This document shows positions 21,562-33,445 of a DNA stretch of 64,000 nucleotides, in pieces; position 1 is the first letter of the stretch; each line of letters opens with the position of its first letter. The notes under the pieces were generated by a model. It ran no database searches, had not been told where the DNA came from, and worked only from the letters and a program-made list of their open reading frames with translations. The DNA comes from Gigantopelta aegis (Eukaryota; Mollusca; Gastropoda; Neomphalida; Peltospiridae), in contig NC_054699.1 in the NCBI RefSeq assembly GCF_016097555.1, positions 8,061,132 through 8,125,131 on the forward strand, read 5' to 3'. The position numbers and the translations under genes were made by a program.

Positions 21562-22590
21562 AAACAGTGTTATTGCCATATTAAAAACCAAAACGTAATT
21601 TTTTCGTATCAAATAATGGTGGAACATATTTATTTCGTCAAAAAAATAATAATTCCGGTCAGCTAAATTAAATTTCGTTGTAACCAAATGAGTGCATGGT
21701 ATGTCGAAATGACGGCGTAAGCGGACCTAGGTAAACGCGAATGTGTTTGCCCATTTCTAATTTAAACACCACCCACAGCAAACAAGACCTGCTTTTTTTG
21801 TCAGCCACAGAGCTATCGTATTGTATTCTCAATATTTGCCTGGCTAGGTTTGACCTCGCATATCTATTGTTAGCGACAGAGTACGCTTTACGTGTGTCAT
21901 ACCTTAGAAATTCTATCAAAACTAAAACCAATTTATTAATTTCTAATGTGGTGAAAAGTACCCACACTGTGTTCACGTCAAATGTTTACTTTAAAGCCAA
22001 AGCAAATTTTCAACGTATAATAGTAACCCGTTCATCCAGTCGCTCACCGACTTTTTCAAACAGACGGTAGTTTGTTGAAAACAAATTGCTTTCATAACTT
22101 TATCACATGAGCGTATAAAATTTCAAGCGAAACTCTACGTCGCTCCAAAATATTCAACTGAAATTTACTTTCGTTAGGTAAAATTGCAAAAAGAAATATT
22201 TGAAAGAGTGTTATTGCCATATTAAAAACGAGGCGAATTGTTTTATTATTATTAACCAAAACTTATTTTTTCGTATCAAATAATGGTGGGACATATTTAT
22301 TTCGTCGAAAAAAATTATAATTCCGATTAGCTAAATTAAAAATTCGTTGTAACCAGATGAGTGCATGGTATGTCGAAATGACGGCGTAAGCGGATGACGA
22401 AAATGTTCAATTTAAACCAGACCCACATATTATCAGCGACAGAGCTATCGTATTATATTCTCAATATTTGCCTGGCTACGTTTGACCCCCCCCCCCCCTC
22501 CCCCCACCCCGCTTCTATTGTTCGGGACAGAGTACGCTTTATGTTTGTCATACCTTAGTAATTCAAACAAAACTAAAAGTAATTTATTAA
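21562..22590. repeat. Direct duplication, about 640 bp apart
   Basis: About 21566-21990 and 22206-22585 are diverged direct copies (shared GTGTTATTGCCATATTAAAA, AGTGCATGGTATGTCGAAAT, GACGGCGTAAGCGGA, CTCAATATTTGCCTGGCTA). The second has a C-rich insertion near 22487-22510. It could be flank or former end region of the adjacent element, but inverted termini were not found. Confidence 0.6.
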
Positions 22591-23054
22591 TTTTTTAACG
22601 CGAAAACAAATACTGAACAACTTGGATTTATATTGTTATTGAGTTTTGGGGGTTTTCTTTTATTTTTGTTTTTGAAAAAAACAACCTTAAATGGAAGGGC
22701 TAACTTTAAACGTAAAATATATAGATTAACTTGTAAATTGTACGATACTTTCATAAGATCTAAAATTAGAATTCAATAGAAAAGACATCTATTATGGCAG
22801 GACTAAAGGCGATGTCACTACGTACAACTGGTTTTAAATATCTTTAAACCGGCTTTCAACAATGACACACTTATGTATTTAATAAAGTATTTCATCGTCG
22901 CTGTACATATAACTATTAAACAAAAAACCCTACTTTCAATAGATATCTTTTGTACATATCCACTTGTTCCTACTGAAGAAAAACTAAGGTCATCCAATCA
23001 TTATTCGCTAAAGGCCACCTGTCAATCAAACGACGTCATGCATAATTAACCTAC
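22591..23054. other. Unassigned interval
   Basis: No gene recognised. It ends in a CTGTCAATCA-containing motif that recurs at 24275-24390. Confidence 0.3.
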
Positions 23055-23059
23055 ATCTG

Positions 23060-24273
23060 TGTGACGGTACATGCTCTTAATTTCTTTCGCCTGTGGCGAT
23101 ATTAATTGTTTTAGAAGGGCGTGTGCAGTTCCAAATTGCACTTAAGCCCAGATGGGCAACTTGTTACGTAATACCTCCGCGCGACCGGGGTATCTCTAGC
23201 GAATGGCGACATCCAGTCTGACGATCAGAGAAAAATATGCCGGCGTGGTGGTTGTAGAAAATCCACATAATACGTGAGGTACCGCCTTGTACCCCCAGGC
23301 GATATTCGCTGTCTCTGAGAGTTTTGAATAAATAGCTAGGATTTTAGAGATATCGACGTCCTGGACAGAGGGAACCGGCCAAGGCCGGTCCCTGTGGCCA
23401 GGATAGGCGTGTGCTACAACAGCTTGCTCTGAATGTGCACGTAAATCTCTTAAAAAAAGAAAAAAGAAAAGAGATATCGACGAGAGCGATAGGAAGGCTC
23501 CAGGGGATCGCTGATCGTCCACTGAACGATCTATGTTAGTTCAGACGGGACCATGGTAAATATATATTTTCTGCTCTGTGTATAACCTTGATGTGATTGA
23601 TGTGACTTTAAATATTTTAATACTGTATTATACCAAGATTATTTAGACGGTGCTGCCGGTCATCTGACGCAGTAATCTGTAGGCTCACTGTCCTAAATAA
23701 TTATAAAAAGCTTAACCAGTCATCCTAGAGGACCTAGGTAAACTGTAGGTTATTGTCTTTATTGTGATAGGTACCAGTATTAATTCTGTGTTACAAGGTT
23801 ATTGAATGAGTAGTTAGGGTTAATTAAAAATTAACCAGTTAGGAATAGAGTTGAAATTCCTTTATTAATTAAGTTCTCCTGGAAGCGTTTCTCAATTATC
23901 ACACGTGTGGGTGTTGTGTCACGGTGAAGTGATTAGCATATTGTGTAAACTAGACACCTAGAGATTAACTAATTAAGTGATCAGTTCTGGGTTGTTATTA
24001 TTGTTGTTATTAATTAACTACTGCGGCAGTACCTTTGTCAGCGTAGGTTAATACAGATTCCAAAGTGTATTGTGTTTTTGTTGTGTTTTCTAGTGAACTA
24101 AACGTGCTATAATAATATATACTTTATATAAGATCTTATCTCTGATCATACCTAGACGAGCCACAGCGGGTATAACTGTTCGATACAGAGAGATCTAATA
24201 GATATACAGTTAGGGGAGATATTTGGATAATCGTGTTTCATCCAGTTACGGGTATTATAGAATCCCCGTGGCA
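23060..24273. mobile_element. Solo LTR, about 1.2 kb
   Basis: Starts TGTGACGGTAC and ends CCCCGTGGCA (TG...CA), with ATCTG directly duplicated on both sides (23055-23059, 24274-24278). There are no coding parts. This is the expected product of recombination between the two LTRs of an LTR retrotransposon. The family is not identified. The clean target duplication suggests a moderate to young age. Confidence 0.8.
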
Positions 24274-24444
24274 ATCTGTCAATCATAACTGTCAATCAAA
24301 TGACGTCATGCATAACTAACCAACATCTGTCAATCATATGACCACGTGATACATTAGACCACGCCCCCTGTCAATCATTAGGCCACGCCCACAGCACCTC
24401 CGTCCAGAGGTGCGGATACATCCTACTTTCTCTCTACTCACTTC
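24274..24444. repeat. Degenerate CTGTCAATCA-motif repeats
   Basis: The motif (C/T)TGTCAATCA occurs about four times within 120 bp, followed by GACGTCATGC or ACCACG-type sequence. A further copy sits left of the solo LTR (23022-23055), so the LTR inserted into this cluster. Confidence 0.55.
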
Positions 24445-24645
24445 ATGGGCTACTCTTTTCGATTAGCAGCAAGGGATCTGTTATATGCACCATTCTACAG
24501 ACAGGATAGTACATACCACGGCCTTTGTTACACCAGTTGTGGAGCACTAGCTGGAGCGAGAAATAACCCACTGGGTCCATCGACGGGGATTGATCCTAGA
24601 CCGACCGCGTATCAAGCGAGCGTTTTACCACTGGGCCCGTTGGTT
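24445..24645 (-). repeat. SINE, tail-truncated
   Basis: Reverse copy with head (GGGCCCAGTGGTAAA reading from the right) and body (AGCAGCAAGGGATCTGTTAT). The distal tail is absent. Confidence 0.75.
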
Positions 24646-24689
24646 AGAGTAAATGGGCTAAATCTCATTCCATTTTACGTGTTTTTGGA

Positions 24690-25310
24690 GCTAAACTAAA
24701 TTATTACATGGGTTTATGACATGGATACCATGGGTAATTAATTGGATAAATATAAACATGTGTATATACATACATACATACATACATACATACATACATA
24801 CATACATAGATGTATATGATTAGTCAGGAGTATTTTGTAATATGGAAAATATCAACCGAGTCTATGTTAATCGGTATTTGTCGAGGCTCTGCCGAGACAA
24901 ATGCCGATTAACTAGACGAGGTTGATATTTTAAATATTACAAAACACGAGTAGCGAATTATATTTATCCTATAACACTTCTAAAATAACATTTTAATTAA
25001 ATGTTTAGTAAATCACAGTACTAAAGTCGCCGCCATCGGTAATATGACATGACATCACGATTGGCACAAAATTGTTTGACGTGACGCATTTTAACTAAAT
25101 CTTTGAAAACGTTACGCTCAGGTATACAAGTCTTGTTGGCTTGTAAGCAAGTGTCCCATCTACAGCAACACATTATTTAGAGGCCGTGTAAATTTGCATA
25201 CCATTATTAACCGGGTTAATATACTAAATAATCACATGGGTTTATAACATGGATATCATGGGTAAGTTATGGGCTATAGATATATAAATATATATATATA
25301 TATATATATC
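24690..25310. repeat. Duplicated 52-bp segment flanking a hairpin element
   Basis: CATGGGTTTATGACATGGA near 24705 and its variant near 25235 are direct repeats about 525 bp apart, each followed by a TA/CATA microsatellite. Between them, 24832-24957 forms a long imperfect hairpin (arms with ATCAACC and AATCGG(T/C)ATTTGTC), probably a foldback MITE. Confidence 0.55.
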
Positions 25311-25647
25311 CCATTTCTTACACACCCGTTGGTGAGAACATCATTCGTTATTTTTGATAACGCATACTTATTAACCCTGTTAACAATTTCAAGATATGCG
25401 ACTGGCTGCTCCTAGGTGATGACCAGGCCACCAATGCCATATATCCAATGAAAAAACAGCACGATCAAAATCGATTAAACTGTGACATATTGTTAATCTG
25501 ACAATCATTTGTCTGTGACGCTTAAGTTAGCTACAAACACAAGAGCTATAGATAACTTTTAATCGAAAAAGATGTTAAAATTTGCTTAAAACCTGGTTTT
25601 TAAGGATATGTAAGAAATAGAATACTACATTCGTGTCCGTTAGATAC

Positions 25648-25737
25648 CATTTATCTCTTAACTCGTTGTTTACAAACGTATCAAACTCGCTTTTGCTCGT
25701 TAGATACATTTTAAAACGAGTTGTAAGATAAATGGTA
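25648..25737. repeat. Hairpin (foldback) repeat
   Basis: GATACCATTTATCT and AACTCGTT at the left are matched in inverted order by AACGAGTT and AGATAAATGGTATC at the right, giving arms of about 40 bp. Confidence 0.65.
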
Positions 25738-27130
25738 TCTCTTTCTATATACTATAAGTTACGCAGGTTTTTGACAGGGCGTACGGGATTGTACGCCCCT
25801 CCAAGATCTGTATTTCCTTCAAAAACGCGCGTAACGAATTTAGTACCTTTTAGATCTTTTTTTAATAAACTAAAATTACAACAACAGTCAAACTTTTAAA
25901 TAAAGTATACACACATTTTGAGTTTGAGTTTAATAATAACATAACATCAAATTCCTCAAAATATATTGGATTCTTTTGTAAACAAAAAACTTAGTTACTA
26001 TGCAAGGTATTTACAGCTTTTTTGTTAGCTGTTTGGGTATTAAGAGTGTCAACAAGGATTCCGGGTGGTTTTACCCCGAATTAATTTTGAGACCCGTGTT
26101 TCGCAATGGGAGACAACTCTTAGCGCCTTATTACTTGCGTGTTTTAAATGTTTACGATTATGTTGTACTCGTATCGGAAAAACAAAATTGAACACCCGCA
26201 GCCGAACAAAAATATTTGTTGTGTTGTACTACCTTGTAGAACCTGTAAAAAAGCATATCGAGTTATTACTTAAAATAAATTCATGATAATTAGCCCAAGT
26301 TCTACCACGGCAGCTGATTACGCAATGCTGTATTCTAGCATTAGATTTTAATACGCGAAAAACTACAATCTAGCTTAGCTTAGTAACTGGTTTAACGTGT
26401 CCATATACCACTAGGGTTTCGAACACGCCTATCCTAGTCCGACCTCCGCTACAATCTAGCACATTTTTTGGCCAAACGTGCTCAGGAAATCTTCAAATAA
26501 ACAGTAAAAATAAATTTACCGAATTGCTGTATTCCCATTCATAATGAATTCAAATCATTTAACAAATTTAATCAGTAAGGCGTGTTGGAGAAAATTTTGT
26601 CGGTCTCATCCGCAGTTTGTATTTTCGCACAACCAGTTGAGCAAGTCACGTGACATTTCGTACACCCCGGCAAATTCTGTATTTTCCCGCAAATGAGAAG
26701 GTGGTATGCATTGGCTATTGGCCAATCAAAACGCCTGAAATTGATCTAAAAGGTAATTAATACATGCATTAAACTATTGTGTCCTACAATATGTTAAAGA
26801 CTGCCATTGCACTACCCCTGGGTTAAAGTTTCTAGGTACATGTTGTTTGTTGTGTTTTGGCTTTTTATTTTATCGCACTGCTGTTATTAGTCGTCGATTT
26901 ATTGTTGCCATATCTTTGATGATCTTAAATTTATGTTTAATCTCCGAGGCTACAATTTGGATGTGCTTGTTAGGTGTTTTATTTTTTTCTACATGCTGAG
27001 AACCTTAAAAAAAAAGACCCTCTCCATATGCTTTTAATAAATATTGATACGAAATGATGCAGCATTTGTACAGCTTATATTACTTATTTGCTTTTATATA
27101 CGTACATTGATCCGTTTCAATGAAATAAGT
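25738..27130. other. Unassigned interval, 1.4 kb
   Basis: A small inverted repeat (GGGCGTACGGGATTGTACGCCC) lies near 25778. Two overlapping short frames at 26000-26286 lack splice context or similarity. Several CCAAT/ATTGG pentamers lie near 26710. No gene can be supported. Confidence 0.3.
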
Positions 27131-27132
27131 CT

Positions 27133-27516
27133 TAAAGGGACAGACCCTAGTTTCAGCTCATGGAAATTAAAACAGAAAGTTTAGTTAATCTACAAACCTG
27201 TAACATATTTGGATAAAGTTACAACTGAGTGAAACATGAGTCTGTGACTTTGACATGGTGAAATACCCTTTAAAGATAGACTGAAACTCGACTCCATAAC
27301 TGTTACTTCTCAGACGCACGTGCGTTTTAAAAAATATGAGAAATGCATTTTGTGATATTAAAAACAACAGGATGACCAAAAACATTTCGAATGTACGGAA
27401 ATGGGTAATCTAAATAATAAAATCTAAGTAAAGTATGATTTCAGTTATCAAAAAACCGGCTCTAATAGTCAAAACTATGGCTTAGCGTTTAAAAACTAGG
27501 GTATGTCCCTTTAACA
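27133..27516 (-). mobile_element. Dispersed MITE, full copy
   Basis: 384 bp with inverted termini (TTAAAGGGACAGACCCTAG at the left, CTAGGGTATGTCCCTTTAA at the right). Same family as 1507-2057, 11770-12020, 36647-37016 and 56965-57783. No coding frame. The TTAA at both ends may be target site or terminus. Confidence 0.75.
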
Positions 27517-27673
27517 GGAGAAAAACACAAACCTGCCCACACCTGCCGATAATATTCAATTAAACGAGTATTATGAGCAAGTAAACAAGATTTCAAACGC
27601 GTGTGTGCATATTAATGATTTTAGATAACCGTTTATATGTTGTTTTATTTCACAGTAGATAGGTTCTCTGTAG

Positions 27674-27830
27674 CAGTGGCGTAGCGTGGGCGGGGCCACC
27701 GGGGGCGGTTGCTCTGGGCGCAAAATTCTGGACTGGTGGAAGGGACTCGGGGAGTGCTAACGGTCCACTTTGAGTAGGGGGTGCAATACTTGCCTTGCCC
27801 CGGGCGCTGGCAACCCACGCTACGCCACTG
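27674..27830. mobile_element. hAT MITE with intact 8-bp target duplication
   Basis: 157 bp, from CAGTGGCGTAGCGTGGG to CCCACGCTACGCCACTG (perfect 17-bp inverted termini), flanked on both sides by CTCTGTAG (27666-27673, 27831-27838). It ends 49 bp before the ATG of the signal-peptide exon, so it lies in that gene's 5' UTR or core promoter. Confidence 0.9.
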
Positions 27831-27879
27831 CTCTGTAGTATAAAATCCAATCTACACCTTACACTGTGGTAGTCTAATC

Positions 27880-27964
27880 ATGGCTTGCAAAACGTTGGTA
27901 TTAGTCAAGATGTGGCTGTTTGCATATCTGGCAATTTTGCCATGCAGTAGAACCGAAGCGAGAG
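27880..27964 (+). CDS. Signal-peptide exon of a secreted or membrane protein
   Basis: ATG at 27880 in a fair start context (ATCATGG) opens MACKTLVLVKMWLFAYLAIL followed by PCSRTEAR, then G|GTAAGTG, a strong donor, leaving a phase-1 end. The hydrophobic core and small-residue region before TEAR look like a cleavable signal peptide. No domain identifies the protein. Phase 1 matches the acceptor phase of the candidate exon at 33315 and of the LDLa exon at 39470, so it may be the first exon of that gene. An hAT MITE sits directly upstream. Similarity of its PCS to the signal peptide of the left NHE exon (ILPC in both) may be chance. Confidence 0.6.
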
Positions 27965-28039
27965 GTAAGTGATGTTTCCTTATTAACAATTTCTATTACA
28001 AAAAGAAAGAGATCTTTCAGAACGTAAAATGTCGTTGAT

Positions 28040-28912
28040 GTATAGAGGATAATCCCCGAGTGTCTTGTGATATCATAATTTATCAGCACGAGTTAATAAA
28101 AGTATGAAATCTGAGGCTTGCCGATGATTTTTTTTATATACTTGTATCAACTCGTGCTGATAAATTATGACATTACAAGATACGAGGGAAGTATTCTTTT
28201 TATCATCCATTAGCATTCTTTTCATTTGCGACAATTGTAAACAATGTCAGTAATGTAGGTTGAATGTCGCTATATTTGGGAAGGGGTAGACTCGTTAACT
28301 AGCAGAACGACAGTGGCGTGACGTCACTAATGATAGGTTTAGCGAGGAAACATACACAGCATCTTCATAAATCAAGGCTAATATTCGTTCCTCGTATTCA
28401 GCCTTGATACATGTAGTCAAGATTACTGATACACTACTAGCGCCCTCTATTGGAAGAAAATTTGAAACACCGATTATGTCCCTTACAGGATGACATCGCT
28501 GACCAATCACAGCATCGGTAACCTGTGACAATCTTGAAAGCAATATCAAAAATTAACCGCCGAAACCTTTTTTTTTAACATATCGTGACAAACACGACAC
28601 GTTTCCACGGACGCTGACGCTGCCATCTTTGTTTACAATAACAAGGGAATCTATAAGGAGCGTTGCGATTCGTTGCAATCAGATCTCATCGCATCCAATG
28701 CAATTTAAGCATTTTGTGGCACGATTTCTTGACGACATGTATCAAGGCTGAATACGAGGAACGAATATTAGCCTTGATTTATGAAGATGCGTACACAGTG
28801 ACGTAAAAAAAAGTAACGATAACTCCTAGGAGAATATCGCGGGAGATATCGCAAATTATAATGCCAGCGATATCTCCTACAAAAGCCTTTAATGGATGAT
28901 AATTCTAATTAT
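28040..28912. mobile_element. Nested hairpin / foldback elements
   Basis: About 28045-28195 is a hairpin (ATAATTTATCAGCACGAGTT and its complement). About 28198-28912 has outer inverted ends (ATCATCCATTA / TAATGGATGAT) and a perfect inner inverted pair of about 56 bp at 28364-28420 and 28736-28792 (CATCTTCATAAATCAAGG core). A small inner palindrome (GGAGATATCGC) lies near 28830-28860. No frame. A foldback DNA transposon is the best reading. Confidence 0.65.
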
Positions 28913-29205
28913 TCTAATACGAAAGCCTCTTTTAGTTTATTTAAAAAAAAAAAAAGAAAAAAAAAGAAAGAAGGGAAACTAAGCAAATCTTTGCAATCTG
29001 GCAAAAAGTATGGACAAGTTCAAGCAAAATGAAACATTTATTGCTGGTGTGCGCCACTTTTTGTTTTTAAAATTTGAAAAACACATTTTGTTTCTCATTA
29101 AGCTAGATGTGGCCCTGATCCATGCATGAGTTATGCTTTAGGAATTGGTCATAGTATGATACATATCACACGAATTAAAACTACATCTTTATGCGCATGC
29201 GCGAG
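28913..29205. other. Unassigned interval
   Basis: A-rich tract at 28940-28975, otherwise nothing recognised. Confidence 0.3.
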
Positions 29206-31001
29206 ACTGTAAAGGGTATAAATAAAGGGGTAATAAGTCATCGGACCATTAAATATGATTCTATTAATAAAAAACTTAGAAGTCCTAGGACTTACTATAC
29301 AAAACGATAAAATGCCTATTGACGTCATCAATGTTTATAGCCCACCGGGAACAGCCCATAATCAGCTAACGTTAAGAGATTACAATAAACTCAGAAACTC
29401 AAACAATAACTTAATTCTTGTAGGAGATTTTAATTGTCATAGCACACTGTGGGGAGGTCTGCACTCCGACGCACAGGGAGACATACTAGAGGAATTCATC
29501 AATACGCACAATCTAGTATGTCTCAACGATGGCAGTACTACTTTTATACATGACTATCTGGGCACATCCGCCATCGACCTAACTATCACCTCTAACAATA
29601 TAGGCGCAAACGCCCAATGGGAGGTGTTAGAAGCTCTCAATAGCGACCACCTCCCTATTCTAACCAGATATAAATGTAATACTACTTATACAGAAGAAGA
29701 AAAATGTATACCTAAATTTAAATTTAATAAAGCTAACTGGGCTGGCTGGCTTTACAAGCGACTGTAGCAAAATTAAGTTAGAAAATAGCCTAAACATTGA
29801 CGACGCCACTAATAAACTTACTAATAAAATAATAGAAATAGCTGAAAAGAATATTCCTAAAACTAAACCCTTCAATAAAAATAGACCAGTTAACTGGTGG
29901 ACGGACGAAATCAAATCCAAATGCGGCATTAGGAACAGGATGCGTAAACTTAATAAAACCCCCTAGGGAAACAAGACTATCACACTGAATATAAAATAGC
30001 CAAAAACGAAGTAGGTAAGCTTATCATCAATGCTAAACAAGCCAGCTGGCATAAATCTTGCGGTGAAATTAACAATAGAACATCTATTAGAGAAATGTGG
30101 AAAAAAATTAAGGCTATTCAAGGACAACGCGCTAATTCCACAGTCCTTCAAAAACATAAAACAGCAACTACTAATAAACAAAAGGCCGACCTTCTCAGTA
30201 AAACTTTCAGTAAAAACAGTAGCAACGAAAATTTTCCTAAACAATTTTTTGAGAAACTTAAGAAAGATAACTCTCTACCAACTAATGATACTAAAACAGC
30301 AAATCACCCAACTACTGATAATTTTGAATTTAAAAACCGATAACAATGTTAGAATTAAAAACAGCTCTTAAAGCTAAAAAAAATGTACTGCCACCGGGCC
30401 TGATCAAATAAGTTACACATTACTCAAGCACATGCCGGACGTAGCCCTAAAGGTAGTGTTATCGCTCTGGAGGGAGGGTCAAATGCCCACTGCGTGGAAA
30501 CATGCAGAATGCTTTAGTCTCCCTAAAGCGGGAAAAGACCATTCCCAGGGAGTTATAGACCGATAACACTCACGTCCCACATGTGCAAAACCTTAGAAAC
30601 TATTATCAATCAACGACTCAACAATTACCTACTCGAAAATAATCTAATAACTAATGTACAGAGCGGATTTAGAACTAAACATTCAACACTAAATCAAATA
30701 GTTAGATTACAAAATAGTATTAATGATGCATTTCGAAAATCTCATAAGGTTTTAACAATAGTCATAGATATTGAAAAAGCTTTTGATATGGTATGGCGTC
30801 AAGGTCTACTAAATAAACTACAGAGTAACGGTATTAAAGGTAATATGTTTAATTTTATCAACAATTTCATCCATAATACAGCAATCTCAGTTAGAATGAA
30901 CGGTCACTATTCAGATAGAACCGAAATAATTATTGGCATACCACAAGGTTCGGTCCTCTCACCAACCTTATTAAACATTTTTATTAATGACATAACTAAA
31001 G
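29206..31001 (+). mobile_element. Jockey/CR1-like LINE, decayed, 5'-truncated
   Basis: 29255-29767 encodes most of an apurinic-type endonuclease (INVYSPPG, LVGDFNCHSTLWGG, SAIDLTITS, NSDHLPILTRY). The linker and thumb parts continue in shifting frames (29745-30540). 30581 onward encodes reverse transcriptase blocks (RPITLTSHMCKTLE, IVIDIEKAFDMVW, GIPQGSVLSPTLLNIF) and is cut by the N gap. Frame shifts are visible near 29250, 29745, 29960 and 30345-30400 and near 30545, so the copy is dead. The endonuclease N-terminus (first conserved Asn block) is missing. The catalytic (Y/F)xDD box, if present, falls in or after the gap. Confidence 0.85.
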
Positions 31002-31201
31002 NNNNNNNNNNNNNNNNNNNNNNNNNNNNNNNNNNNNNNNNNNNNNNNNNNNNNNNNNNNNNNNNNNNNNNNNNNNNNNNNNNNNNNNNNNNNNNNNNNN
31101 NNNNNNNNNNNNNNNNNNNNNNNNNNNNNNNNNNNNNNNNNNNNNNNNNNNNNNNNNNNNNNNNNNNNNNNNNNNNNNNNNNNNNNNNNNNNNNNNNNNN
31201 N
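31002..31201. other. Assembly gap (200 N)
   Basis: A run of N interrupts the LINE reverse transcriptase. The round length suggests a placeholder of unknown true size. Confidence 0.98.
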
Positions 31202-31318
31202 GCATATATTGTAAACTAATGGAAAATATAGCGGGTTTCCTTTCTAAGATTGTATGTAAAAAATTACCAAATGTTTAATGTTCAATAGCCGATGATTAAT
31301 TAATCAATATGCTCTAGG
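31202..31318 (+). repeat. SINE tail fragment
   Basis: Tail motifs in order: GCGGGTTTCCTTTCTAAGA, TTACCAAATGTTT, ATAGCCGATGATTAATTAAT. The head would lie in the gap. Confidence 0.75.
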
Positions 31319-31342
31319 TTTTGACTGAAAATATATTTTATT

Positions 31343-32712
<1,370 letters not shown>

Positions 32713-32776
32713 TTTTGTAAAATCAAACACTTTTCTTCTTTCCCTATCACCTATGCGTTTCTTTTTCGACAGAGTA
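32713..32776 (-). repeat. Solo end of a Tc1-like element
   Basis: Reverse copy of the left terminus of the element at 34345 (TTTGACAGA-type end variant TTCGACAGA, GCGTTTCTTTTTC, AACACTTTTCTTCTTTCCC). The rest of that copy is missing. Confidence 0.7.
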
Positions 32777-32886
32777 TAATTTTATATCATTCTTATTTTA
32801 AACAGCTGGCGTCAGGCGTTTTGGTAATTATCACATTTTCTTAACCCCTGGAATGGCCGTATGGCTTTGTTAAACATAACTGTTAA

Positions 32887-33165
32887 GGCAATAAACTTCA
32901 TTGAAATCTACATCTCGACAGAATATTGGAAATTATGTTTTGATTATAACAAAAATATGAATCCTAGATCTGACCAATTACATTTTCAAGGACGTTAGAT
33001 GCGTACGAAGTGTTAATAACATGTTTATTAATGCATGGCAATAAATTTCAACAGTTCTATATCTCGACAGAATCAAGGAAATTATGCGATGGTTGTAACT
33101 AAACTACAAATCCTAGATATGACAATTTCAATATATAGTGTTAACGACATGTCTATGAATGCAGA
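32887..33165. repeat. Two-copy tandem repeat, about 150-bp unit
   Basis: GGCAATAAACTTCA, CATCTCGACAGAAT, AATCCTAGATCTGAC and GTGTTAATAACATG recur in order about 150 bp later with many differences. It lies 150 bp before the candidate exon at 33315. Confidence 0.6.
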
Positions 33166-33314
33166 TAGAATAATATATTAAATGCTTATGACAAAATGAA
33201 AAAGTAGCAGAATCTATTGCTTTCATAAATTTACAATAATAGAGAATGTTACGTACATTTGTATTGTTATGATTGCCATTTGTATGGTTAATTGGTTATC
33301 GGTTATGATATAAG

Positions 33315-33445
33315 TGGATCCTCACGACGTGTCGCAGTACTTGCTATCTGCTGAAGATGACGCTGTCGTTGTTGACTGTCGTGGTGGCCAGCGTGACCCT
33401 CGTATGCTGCGAGGCTGGAGGGAAGAGGCGGACGTCGCACCTGAG
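33315..33445 (+). CDS. Candidate internal exon (unknown protein)
   Basis: An open frame begins just after a stop at 33311-33313 and an AG at 33313-33314 and ends at a strong donor (GAG|GTAAGTG at 33446). With the preceding phase-1 exon at 27880 the frame reads V-DPHDVSQYLLSAEDDAVVVD, then CRGGQRDPRMLRGWREE, then ADVAPE, and ends in phase 0. Composition is coding-like (GC-rich against AT-rich flanks). The acceptor has a weak pyrimidine tract. Another frame of the same interval starts with ATG (33357) and encodes a signal-like MTLSLLTVVVASVTLVCCEA, so it could instead be a first exon. The two readings exclude each other and I cannot choose with certainty. Confidence 0.4.

Noticed and set aside
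26000-26286. Two overlapping plus-strand frames of 63 and 73 codons
   Set aside because: No similarity, no splice context, and no better than chance in AT-rich DNA.
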